DNA of 64,000 nt, taken from the NCBI GenBank assembly GCA_022842935.1, contig JALHOP010000003.1, positions 248,001-312,000 of the forward strand. Direction: 5' to 3'. Below the pieces are notes generated by a model, which saw nothing but the letters and a program-made list of their open reading frames with translations, ran no database searches and was not told where the DNA came from. The translations under genes and the position numbers were made by a program. Source of the stretch: Myxococcota bacterium (GTDB lineage Bacteria > Myxococcota > XYA12-FULL-58-9 > JALHOP01). Every line of letters begins with the position of its first letter. Position 1 is the first letter of the stretch. Positions 52,509-63,152 of the stretch are shown one piece after another.

Positions 52509-53141
52509 CTATCGGGCGTGCTCGTAGATCACTTTGAAGTTCTTGTCGCTTCCCGGCACGGCGACATCGATGGGCTCGAAGCTGACGCCCAAAAGATCCT
52601 GAACCTGGTCACGCGCGTTCTTGGTGACCAAAATTTCGTTTGCCTTGGCGGTGTCTTCGCCAAGCTTGCTCGCGGCATTTACCTCGGCGCCATACACGTC
52701 GACATCGCCGATCCGCAGGACCCGACCGGCGCCGATACCGACGCACAACAGGACCTGCTCTTCGGGTGCGCGTCTGATGTTCAGGTTCTGACAAGCGTGC
52801 TGCATGGCGATCGCGCATTGGACCGCCGTGCGCGCGCGTTTGAAGATGATGAGAAAGCTGTCGGCCTCGATCTTGATGAGGATGCCGTCGTGGTCGGCGA
52901 CGATGGGCAAGAGCAGCGCTTTCTGTTCGTGGATGACCTGTAGGAAGTGGATGATTCCAAACTTCGCGACCTGGCGCGAGAACCCCGAGAGGTCGGTGAA
53001 CATGATGGCCCAGTCATCGCCGAACAGATCCCAGATGCGTTCGTCGATCTCGCGGGGGTCCGAGCCGGGCTGGCTGCGCTCGTCGATCAGGCGCCACAAG
53101 CGCGCTTCACTACCTTTGAGTTGATCGTCGTGGTGCGACAT
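52509..53141 (-). CDS. Class III nucleotidyl cyclase-domain protein with altered catalytic residues
   Basis: The 210-residue soluble protein is essentially one adenylate/guanylate cyclase domain. The first metal Asp is in IMFTDLSGFSRQ, the second in KIEADSFLIIF (usual K-x-x-G-D, here Ala for Gly). The transition-state element VNxAxR reads VNAASKL, so the catalytic Arg is Lys, and the usual YGD is YGA. It may be weakly active or a regulatory relative. No sensor domain is attached. It is the last gene of a minus-strand run starting at the asparaginase gene; its GTG/ATG start lies five bases after its neighbour's stop. Confidence 0.8.
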   Translation of the reverse strand: MSHHDDQLKGSEARLWRLIDERSQPGSDPREIDERIWDLFGDDWAIMFTDLSGFSRQVAKFGIIHFLQVIHEQKALLLPIVADHDGILIKIEADSFLIIFKRARTAVQCAIAMQHACQNLNIRRAPEEQVLLCVGIGAGRVLRIGDVDVYGAEVNAASKLGEDTAKANEILVTKNARDQVQDLLGVSFEPIDVAVPGSDKNFKVIYEHAR

Positions 53142-53146
53142 GGGTT

Positions 53147-54175
53147 CTAATCCTTTCTTTCTACGTGTCCGAGATAGCGTATTGATTCAGCGATGTGGCT
53201 CCGGCTGCTCGCGGCGATTTTGGGGTCGGCGCCAGCCAGGGCAATGACACTCGCAGCCGAGGCTTCCAGGCGCAACGCGAGGTTGTCGTCACCCATCCGC
53301 CGGGCAGCCGGGATCGCGAGGGCACTTGCGGCGGTGCCGACGCCGCGAACGATCGGGCCCGAGTCGATGTCTGCCGGCCGGTCGCGGCCTGGGGGCCACT
53401 CGCGCAGTCCGACGACGACACCCGCGTCGAAGAGGTAGTGCCGCAGGTAGAGCCTCCAGTCGCGCGCAGCACGTTCTGGGAGAACCTCGGCCAGATACCG
53501 AGTCTGCCACGACAGCGCGCAGCCCCGGGGCAGCGCTCCGCTCGCGCCCGTGCCAGCGACTTGCGACCACGGGAGTCCGGTCTCGGCGTCGGTGTGCGCG
53601 TCGAGGTAGGCGTCGTAGCGGGCGGCCGGCTCGGTGACGAGGCGCGTCCCGTGTGCGCGGTCGTAACGGGCTATGGCGGCAAGTACGGCAGCTTGATCGG
53701 CCGGGTAACGTTCGGGTTTGCCAGCGAATGACGGCGCATGTGCTGTCGGCTCGGCGAGCGAGCGCCTGGCGAGTGCCTCGGAGATGCTCCGGTGCTCGTC
53801 GGTGTCGGCGCAATTTGCGACCACCGCGTCGCGACTCCCCAGGATGAGCGCGTAGTGCGCGAGCCAAAGTCCGGCATCGGCGCGACCGATGTCGAGCTTG
53901 CCTGGTCTGTCCTGCTTGGCTAGCGCGAGGGTCGCGTCGATGCACCGACTCGCGGCGAGACGCTTGGCCGTATCGGCGCGCGCCTCTGCCGCGCATCCGT
54001 CCGCGATGAAGGACAGAGTGATGATGCGGAAGCTACGCGGGGTTGTGTCCCACTTTCCGGTCTTCAACAAGGCGACTAGCGGTGCAGGGAGGGCGAGCTC
54101 CGTGTCCGCTGCGTGCGCCTGCATGGCCAGCGCCATCGTGAGACAACGCGCAACGATCGGCGCGAGGCGAAACAT
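53147..54175 (-). CDS. Exported protein, probable alpha/alpha-barrel
   Basis: The 342-residue protein has a Sec signal peptide (APIVARCLTMALAMQAHA, cleavage near residue 23). The rest is helical with repeated pairs, and it contains TGLPWSQVAGTGASGALPRG, CALSWQTRYLAEVLPERA and SGPIVRGVGTAASALAIPAA. This layout recalls alpha/alpha-toroid enzymes; I cannot name a family. It lies ten bases after dapD and five before the cyclase-like gene, so it belongs to that operon. Confidence 0.65.
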   Translation of the reverse strand: MFRLAPIVARCLTMALAMQAHAADTELALPAPLVALLKTGKWDTTPRSFRIITLSFIADGCAAEARADTAKRLAASRCIDATLALAKQDRPGKLDIGRADAGLWLAHYALILGSRDAVVANCADTDEHRSISEALARRSLAEPTAHAPSFAGKPERYPADQAAVLAAIARYDRAHGTRLVTEPAARYDAYLDAHTDAETGLPWSQVAGTGASGALPRGCALSWQTRYLAEVLPERAARDWRLYLRHYLFDAGVVVGLREWPPGRDRPADIDSGPIVRGVGTAASALAIPAARRMGDDNLALRLEASAASVIALAGADPKIAASSRSHIAESIRYLGHVERKD

Positions 54176-54185
54176 GCCTATTGGT

Positions 54186-55004
54186 TTACACCGCGACGGC
54201 GAAGTCGCGTAGAGCGTCGTTGAGCGAGGTCTTCAAATCGGTCGTGGCGTTGCGCTGGCCGATAATGAGCGCGCACGGCAAGTTGTACGCACCTGCGGGG
54301 AACTGGCGCGCGCGAGCTCCAGGGACAACGACACTCCGAGGTGGGACCCGACCTTTCAGCACGACCTCTACCGAACCGGTGACGTCGATGATGGGTGTGG
54401 ACGCGGTGAGTGTGACCCCCGCCCCGAGCACCGCGCCCTCGCCGATCTGGACCCCCTCGACGACAATGCAACGCGAGCCTATGAATGCGCCGTCTTCGAC
54501 GATGACCGGGGAAGCTTGCGGTGGCTCGAGCACCCCGCCGATGCCGACCCCGCCCGAGAGGTGGACGTTTTTTCCAATCTGCGCGCAGGAGCCGACCGTT
54601 GCCCACGTGTCGACCATCGTGCCGCCGCCGACGTAGGCTCCGATATTCACGTATGCTGGCATGACCACGACACCCGGTTCGCAGTGTGCGCCGAAGCGGA
54701 CGACGCCTGGCGGAACCACTCGGACGTTTTGCTCGCGAAGATTCTTCTTGAGCGGGATCTTGTCGAAGTACTCGAAGGGTGGCGCCTCCATCACTTGCAT
54801 CTCGGATACAGCGAAGTAGAGCAGGATAGCGCGCTTTACCCAAGCATTGACGACCCAGGCACCCTTGACCTTCTCGCAGACTCTCAGCTCGCCGCGGTCG
54901 AGCATGGCAACGACTTCGCGCACGCACGCACGAGCATCGCTGTCGAGCTTCGAGCGGTCCGCGAATGCGGCGTCGATGACTTGGGCTGCCTTCTCGATGT
55001 CCAT
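54186..55004 (-). CDS. dapD: Tetrahydrodipicolinate N-succinyltransferase
   Basis: ATG 55004 follows AGGAG at four bases and gives 272 residues; the GTG twelve bases upstream would overlap the previous stop. The left-handed beta-helix hexapeptides are clear (RVVPPGVVRFGAHCEPGVVV, VNIGAYVGGGTMVDTWATVG, GKNVHLSGGVGIGGVLEP). The DapD ends are also present. It transfers succinyl from succinyl-CoA to tetrahydrodipicolinate in lysine and meso-diaminopimelate synthesis. It is eight bases after the asparaginase stop. Confidence 0.95.
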   Translation of the reverse strand: MDIEKAAQVIDAAFADRSKLDSDARACVREVVAMLDRGELRVCEKVKGAWVVNAWVKRAILLYFAVSEMQVMEAPPFEYFDKIPLKKNLREQNVRVVPPGVVRFGAHCEPGVVVMPAYVNIGAYVGGGTMVDTWATVGSCAQIGKNVHLSGGVGIGGVLEPPQASPVIVEDGAFIGSRCIVVEGVQIGEGAVLGAGVTLTASTPIIDVTGSVEVVLKGRVPPRSVVVPGARARQFPAGAYNLPCALIIGQRNATTDLKTSLNDALRDFAVAV

Positions 55005-55012
55005 GGAACTCC

Positions 55013-56038
55013 TCACGACAGAGCGTTCTCGACGTGGCCAACGACGTGTTTCTGGGTGTTGATGATGGGCGGCTTGCGAAAGCGCTCGAGGCTCTTTGGG
55101 ACCTCGGCCATGAACCCCAAACGTTGCAATAGCGCGACCACGACCGGGTAGTAGCCGCGCTCGTTACCGTCGTCGACCTTGATGGCGATCCCGAGGCCTG
55201 TGCCTGCAAGGCCAATCGCGTAAATGCCCTCGGCGCCATTCTTGGGGAAAATGCGCCCGGGGAACGACGTCAGTAACGCCTCTTCCAGTCGCCCCGCCCC
55301 AGAGAAAATACGCGGAGCCGCAGTCACCGCTTCGAGCATGGCGCGTAGTGCTCTGACACGCTCGGGCGCACAAGCTCGGGGGGTGGCCAGGCGTCCGAAC
55401 CCCCGCGCCAGCGCCACCAGGGGCATGCGAAAGGTCGGGGCGCCGCAACCATCGACGCCAACGAAGAGATCGCCCTCAGCCGTGCCAGTCATGGTGCGCA
55501 CTGCAGCTTTGACTTCTTGTTGTGATGCCGTCGTCGGATCGAGGTACCGCTCGGCGTCGACCCCGAGCTCGCGCGCCAAGCGCAAGAACCCAACGTGCTT
55601 TCCCGAGCAATTGTTGTGAACCGGTTTTGGTTTGCCGCCCGCACGCGCAATCGCGATGCTTGCCTGCAAGTCGTATGGCGCGTGGGGGCCGCAGCGCAGC
55701 TCGCTCTCGTCCACCGCTAGCTTCTTCATTAGGCCGCGCACGACCTCGACATGCTCGTCTGTGCCGCTGTGGCTCGCGATGAGGATCGCGAGCTCGGCAT
55801 TGGATACGCTATAGCGGTCAGCAAGACCCCGTTCGAGGAACGGCAGCATTTGGAACGGCTTCACCGCCGAACGCGTGAACACCGCGACGTCAGGGTTCCC
55901 CCAGGCGTGTAACACCTCGTCATCCTTGGTGATGACGACGCTGCCGCGATGGAGCGATTCCGGCTCGCCGCTGCGCATGACACGCGCTAGAATCGCGGCA
56001 GAATCGTCGCTCGCGGAGCCTGACATAGCGAACCCCAT
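55013..56038 (-). CDS. Asparaginase, Rhizobium etli ReAII type
   Basis: ATG 56038 gives 341 residues; ATG 56026 is also possible. The family features are present: a Ser-Lys pair in TRSAVKPFQ, HSGTDEHVE, the zinc/catalytic Cys region HNNCSGKHVGFL and GVDGCGAPTFRMPL. The C-terminal GTGLGIAIKVDDG is also family-like. ReAII-type enzymes split L-asparagine to aspartate and ammonia and are unrelated to the E. coli type. Aspartate feeds lysine synthesis, a plausible link with dapD directly downstream. It heads a four-gene minus-strand operon. Confidence 0.9.
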   Translation of the reverse strand: MGFAMSGSASDDSAAILARVMRSGEPESLHRGSVVITKDDEVLHAWGNPDVAVFTRSAVKPFQMLPFLERGLADRYSVSNAELAILIASHSGTDEHVEVVRGLMKKLAVDESELRCGPHAPYDLQASIAIARAGGKPKPVHNNCSGKHVGFLRLARELGVDAERYLDPTTASQQEVKAAVRTMTGTAEGDLFVGVDGCGAPTFRMPLVALARGFGRLATPRACAPERVRALRAMLEAVTAAPRIFSGAGRLEEALLTSFPGRIFPKNGAEGIYAIGLAGTGLGIAIKVDDGNERGYYPVVVALLQRLGFMAEVPKSLERFRKPPIINTQKHVVGHVENALS

Positions 56039-56122
56039 AACATCGGCGTGAGACCTCGGTACAGTGCAGGGGCGGTTGCGCTTGCGGTCTTTGATGGCGA
56101 CCTTGAGACAAGGAGGGAGCAG

Positions 56123-56653
56123 ATGGGACGGCACCGAAACGACCGAGACGGCAAGCTCGACGACCGCTCAGATCAAGGCGGACCCGTAATTTCCCAGGTG
56201 CCAAGTAACGCCGAGCTGCCCGACGATCGCATCGACGACGAGCCTTTGGGGTTCACCGACGTTTCGATGATGGCCACGAGCATCGGAGCCGCTGCGAGTG
56301 GCTACTTGCGCGCGACCGAGGCGAATCCCAACGATCTCGAACAAGCGAGGCTTCGCCTGCATGACGTGCAGGTCGCGCTGGTCGCCCTCGGCTATGACGT
56401 GAGCGGTCGCGATCGCGGCGGAGGCGGCGACGGCATCGACGGTATATGGGGGCCCGCGACACGTGATGCGATCGCGGCTTTCCAGGACGAGCACGATTTG
56501 CCGCAAAGCGGCCAGCTCGACAGCGACACGTACCAAGCGATCCTTGCCGCGCACGAAAGCGCCGTCGAATCGGCGGCGACCGACGAAGACCTTTCGGACT
56601 ACGATGAGTGGTCCAGCCTCCGCGCGAGCCGCACGCGTCACGAGGAAAATTAG
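56123..56653 (+). CDS. Peptidoglycan-binding-domain protein
   Basis: ATG 56123 is chosen because AAGGAGG lies just before it; it gives 176 residues. The N-terminal half is charged and disordered. Residues about 80-140 have the PG_binding_1 pattern VQVALVALGYDVSGRD, DGIWGPATRDAIAAFQDEH, LPQSGQLDSDTYQAI. There is no signal peptide, so either it is exported by another route or it acts inside. The last part is acidic (DEDLSDYDEWSSL). Confidence 0.75.
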   Translation: MGRHRNDRDGKLDDRSDQGGPVISQVPSNAELPDDRIDDEPLGFTDVSMMATSIGAAASGYLRATEANPNDLEQARLRLHDVQVALVALGYDVSGRDRGGGGDGIDGIWGPATRDAIAAFQDEHDLPQSGQLDSDTYQAILAAHESAVESAATDEDLSDYDEWSSLRASRTRHEEN

Positions 56654-56713
56654 GGCCCCGGGGGAGGGCCGCAACCAGGTCACCAATGACGCGTCGCGTC
56701 GCGCCGGTTTTCT

Positions 56714-56743
56714 TTGTTGTTAGCGGCTTAGGTCGGCTAACCT
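56714..56743 (+). promoter_or_regulatory. Possible promoter of the FHA-Yip1 gene
   Basis: TTGTTG (56714-56719) and TAACCT (56738-56743) are 18 bp apart. The start would be about 56750, three bases before ATG 56753, so the mRNA would be almost leaderless. GTTAGC and GCTAAC (56719-56724, 56736-56741) also form an inverted repeat here. Confidence 0.4.
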
Positions 56744-56752
56744 CCCGGCGCT

Positions 56753-58705
56753 ATGGAGCTCCGTTTAGAGGACCTGCAAACCGAAGAGCTGCACACCATC
56801 GACGCGGCGGGTGCCACGCTCGGCCGCGATTCGCGCCGCTCCAGCATCACGATCCCTGACCCCGGCGTCTCGGGCGCTCACGCTCGCATCTTCGCCCGCT
56901 CCGGCCGCTACTACATCGAAGACACCAACTCGTCGAACGGCACGTTCGTCGAAGGCACGCGTCTGCGCGGCGAGCTCGAGCTCAAAGACGGCATCGTCAT
57001 CGCGCTGCACAAGTACAAATTCCGTGTGTCAGTCGCTAGCAGCGAGGCCGCGGCGGGCGAGGCTACGGCGCTCTACGAGCAAAAGACCATCGGTCAAAAG
57101 GCCTCCGCGAAGTCAGATGCTCCGCGCGCTATGCAGCAGGCTCGAACCGTCATGCACGAAGAGTCGGACGACGCCGACATCGCGGAGCATGAGCAACTCG
57201 CAGAGGGCAGCTCGATTCACCGCAACGTGCCGGTTGCTGGCGACGACGAGCCAGTGGCTCCGCGCAAGAGCAAGAACAAAAGCAAAGGCCGTCGCGACTC
57301 TGGCACCATCGACGGTCGGCGCGACTCGGGCTCTCTCAACGAAGGCTCACTCCGCGAAAGCGGTTCACGCCGCCGCGAGGTCTCAGTGGATGACGAGCTG
57401 GCCGAAGGCGGCGACCGCGAGGTCTCCGAGCTCGGACCGGCTTTCAATGGCGGTGATGTCCAGGGCGGCTTCGGGCGAGCGCTCGCCTACTACATGGGCG
57501 CGGTGCCCAAGCTCGCGTTCGGGCCGGTCGGCGCCACGCAGCGGCTCATCGCCGAACAGCCTTTCCCGCCTCTCGAAAAGATGGACCTCGTCGTCTGGGC
57601 TGCCCCGCCGCTCATTCTCGGCGCCATCATCACGGTCATCGCGACCATCATCTTGTCGCTCGTGACGCACACCTTCGGCATCGGTGCGATCATCCGTCCC
57701 ATCATCAGTGGCGCCATCGGGGTGGTCGTTGGCTGCGTCGTTGCTGGCTGGGTCTGGCATCCACTCGTCAATTGGTGGATCCGTTTGCTCAAGGGCGAAT
57801 CCAATCCGCGCGGGCGTACGAATATGTTCGTTGCGCTCTACACCGGGGTTGCGCTCACGCAGATCGTCGCGGGCGTCGGTGTGCTCTTTGCTCTTCTGGC
57901 GGGCATCCCGGTCATCGGGCCGTTCATCCAGATCGCGCCGCTCGTGCTCACCACTGGCGCGGGCCTGGTCTCTCTTTACATCATGTACGCTTGGCACGGG
58001 CACTTCCGCGTGATGGACCTCGTCCCCAAGATTTTCATGGTCTTGGGTGTGCTGCTCCTGGCGAGCACGGCGTGGAGCGTGATTGGCCTCGTGCGCGCGA
58101 GCGTTGCCTCGGCGAGCGCGGCGGCCCAGGCGGCGAAAGCCCAGGAAGCCGTCGCCGCTGCCCAAGCCGATGCGGCGAAGCTCCAAGAGCAGGTAGCCGC
58201 TGCGGCCAAGCGGGTCGACAACCGCGACGACGACTCGCCGAGTGCTAACGCGGACACCCAGGCGAAGGGGGACGCCCCGTCGAAGAGCGATACCCCGGCG
58301 GCCTCACCCCGCCCGACGCAGAGTGATCGTCCTAGCCCGACCGCCGCGAACGATCGCGGCGCGACGCCTGCCGTCACCACCAGCCCAACACCACCTTCGA
58401 GCCGTCCCGAACCGGCCCGCGGTGCCGACGATGTGACCCGCAGCGCCCCGAAGAGTAGCGGTGGTAAACCGACCTACGCCGAGCTCAACGACCACATCGA
58501 CGCCATCGAGAAGGCCGTCACTGCCGACCCGTCTTTGCTCTCGCGCATGGAGGGAGCGCTCAATCTCTACAAGAAGATGCACGCCACCCAGGCGAAGTAC
58601 AAAGCGAAGACCAAAGACCCGGTCGCCGAGCGTATCCGACAAGCGGAGCTCTATGGCGCGCTTGTCGATACCGTCGAGGAGCTCTACGAAAAGGTCGCCC
58701 GCTAA
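56753..58705 (+). CDS. FHA-Yip1 membrane protein
   Basis: The 650-residue protein starts with an FHA domain (about 3-98: TLGRDSRRSSI, GVSGAHARIF, SNGTFVEG) with the phosphothreonine-binding Arg, Ser-type and Asn residues. A charged linker of about 130 residues follows. Then comes a Yip1-like membrane domain (about 240-460) with five helices (for example LILGAIITVIATIILSLV, FMVLGVLLLASTAWSVIGLV) and the loop PLEKMDLVVWAAPP. An Ala-rich helix, a Pro/Ser/Thr linker and a helical C-terminal segment end the protein. FHA should dock it to kinase targets; the Yip1 part is an integral anchor. Its own promoter is likely. Confidence 0.83.
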   Translation: MELRLEDLQTEELHTIDAAGATLGRDSRRSSITIPDPGVSGAHARIFARSGRYYIEDTNSSNGTFVEGTRLRGELELKDGIVIALHKYKFRVSVASSEAAAGEATALYEQKTIGQKASAKSDAPRAMQQARTVMHEESDDADIAEHEQLAEGSSIHRNVPVAGDDEPVAPRKSKNKSKGRRDSGTIDGRRDSGSLNEGSLRESGSRRREVSVDDELAEGGDREVSELGPAFNGGDVQGGFGRALAYYMGAVPKLAFGPVGATQRLIAEQPFPPLEKMDLVVWAAPPLILGAIITVIATIILSLVTHTFGIGAIIRPIISGAIGVVVGCVVAGWVWHPLVNWWIRLLKGESNPRGRTNMFVALYTGVALTQIVAGVGVLFALLAGIPVIGPFIQIAPLVLTTGAGLVSLYIMYAWHGHFRVMDLVPKIFMVLGVLLLASTAWSVIGLVRASVASASAAAQAAKAQEAVAAAQADAAKLQEQVAAAAKRVDNRDDDSPSANADTQAKGDAPSKSDTPAASPRPTQSDRPSPTAANDRGATPAVTTSPTPPSSRPEPARGADDVTRSAPKSSGGKPTYAELNDHIDAIEKAVTADPSLLSRMEGALNLYKKMHATQAKYKAKTKDPVAERIRQAELYGALVDTVEELYEKVAR

Positions 58706-58864
58706 GGCGGCGCGACGCTCCTCGCGTCGAGGTCTGGTCGCCTGCGGCGCGGGCAGCCTCAGCGCGCCGCGAACGGTCACCACATCTGGTTTCGCGCATG
58801 CCGAACGGGTGGGTCATGCCCATGAGCGGCTTGCCCGAATCGTAGTCGCGACCAGAAGCTTACC

Positions 58865-58894
58865 TTGACCATTGCCGCGCCAGACGCGTAGGTT
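58865..58894 (+). promoter_or_regulatory. Sigma70-type promoter of secA
   Basis: TTGACC (58865-58870), 18-bp spacer, TAGGTT (58889-58894). Transcription would start near 58901, and GGAG (58916-58919) lies just before ATG 58925. Confidence 0.55.
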
Positions 58895-58924
58895 TTCGCG
58901 CCTTTTGCGGGTTTTGGAGCGGAC

Positions 58925-61705
<2,781 letters not shown>

Positions 61706-61736
61706 GCCCGCCGCTCGTGCCACGGGTTAGGGCGTC

Positions 61737-62627
61737 ATGACGCAGACTAGCTCGAACCCTTTCACGATCACGGTCAGCCCAGCGCCTCCCGCAGGAGGCG
61801 CACGGTGGCTCTACTTCAAGGGCAACGGCCACGACGCGGGCCGCAACGGTGATTGGGATCGCATCGCCGTGCAGCGCTACTTCTACCTCGCCAAAGACAG
61901 CGCGATGGCGCCCTGGTCGTCAGGGATGACGCTCACCTGGCAGATCATTCCGATCCGCCATGCCGCCTACTTCTCGACGTTCTTCTTCGCTGCTTCTTCG
62001 GGGACGGACTTCTACGACCTGCCGGGTTACGTTGGCTGCCACCCGTATCCGCACTCGGCCTTCGGGCAAAGCGACGGTGAAAACTTCACCCGCCACAAGT
62101 GGGAGATTGCCCTCGACGGCAACGACTACACGTCGGAGCTCGTGCAATACGGACGGGTGCACAACCAGGCCATGATCTACACCCAAAGCGGTGAGGTCAC
62201 GTTCTACACCGACATCAACGCAGGGAATCCTGGCCCAAGTTTTTCGGCTCAGGCGCAACACAACACCGGCTACCACGCAAACTCCGCGTTGGTCTTCGGA
62301 AACTGTCCGTGGTGGAACGCTCACCAGCACGAGCGACTCTCCGGGTTCATTCGTCGCATCAAAGTGTTCGCGTCAGCGCTCAGCGCCGCTGATACGTTGA
62401 GCGAAGCCATGAGCGATTCGCTCGCGACCGGTAACGCCGCGGCCTTGTGGTGGAGCAAGATCGACTTCGCGACCGCCGACGACCTCCAGAGCGACTTCGG
62501 CATCGCCAAGACCGCAGCCTGGATCGATGGCCATCGCGCTGAAGTCGTCGCGGGTACCGATCTCGCTCAGCATCCGGCGATGGCCGCACCAGGCACGATT
62601 CAGCGTGTTCATCAGGAGCGCGGTTAA
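61737..62627 (+). CDS. Unknown protein, probable concanavalin-like beta sandwich
   Basis: The 296-residue product has no signal peptide and no recognised motif. Aromatic, strand-rich segments (GARWLYFKGNGHD, VQRYFYLAKDSAM, GMTLTWQIIPIRHAAYFSTF, HKWEIALDGNDYTSE, GEVTFYTDINAG) and the late RLSGFIRRIKVFASALSA recall LamG/concanavalin-like sandwiches, where such a last strand closes the fold. This is a pattern-level guess. It lies 31 bp after secA with TTAGGG before its ATG. Confidence 0.6.
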   Translation: MTQTSSNPFTITVSPAPPAGGARWLYFKGNGHDAGRNGDWDRIAVQRYFYLAKDSAMAPWSSGMTLTWQIIPIRHAAYFSTFFFAASSGTDFYDLPGYVGCHPYPHSAFGQSDGENFTRHKWEIALDGNDYTSELVQYGRVHNQAMIYTQSGEVTFYTDINAGNPGPSFSAQAQHNTGYHANSALVFGNCPWWNAHQHERLSGFIRRIKVFASALSAADTLSEAMSDSLATGNAAALWWSKIDFATADDLQSDFGIAKTAAWIDGHRAEVVAGTDLAQHPAMAAPGTIQRVHQERG

Positions 62628-63152
62628 CCCGTCGACTCACCGCTCTCGCGCAGAGTGCGCCTTACGCGCCGTCCCACTGGGGCTGTGCTCTCAGTCACTC
62701 GAAATCGTGACAGCGTGTCATCCATTTCCGAAACGCCTGGCCTGCGGCGCCGATAAGCCCTGTCATCAACGTGTTAGCCCAGGTGATCGACGTCATGGCC
62801 TCCGGTACGCGAACAACTCCGCTTCCTGCACGCGACGAGCTCGCTAACCGCGAGGGGTTGCGGGTCTTTGCTCCCGGCGGCGACGGGCACCGCGGCAGGG
62901 TGCCTTAGAAAACACATAGTCGAGCGGGCGGCTGCGACCATCGGCGGCCGCCGATTTGGTGGGTGAGGGCGTCGGCGTTGGGTGGCGGCGAGGGTGTGGG
63001 AGTGTTGGTGGCCAGCGCGCCGGACTTGGGACCGGCGCGCTGCTCACTAAACCCAGTTGGCCCGTGCTGCTGCCTTCACGCGCCTACCATTCCCCGCATG
63101 TTCGCCCCCGTATCGACGCGGCGACACAGTCGGTGTTATTGCAGCCCAGCGC
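62628..63152. other. Intergenic region with a TGACA palindrome
   Basis: There is no secure gene in these 525 bp. TGACAGCGTGTCA at 62708-62720 is a 5-bp inverted repeat with GCG spacer; its arms equal those of the palindrome at 9800-9816. A Gly/Val-rich open stretch at 62960-63060 on the plus strand is low-complexity GC sequence. No tRNA fold was seen. Confidence 0.5.
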
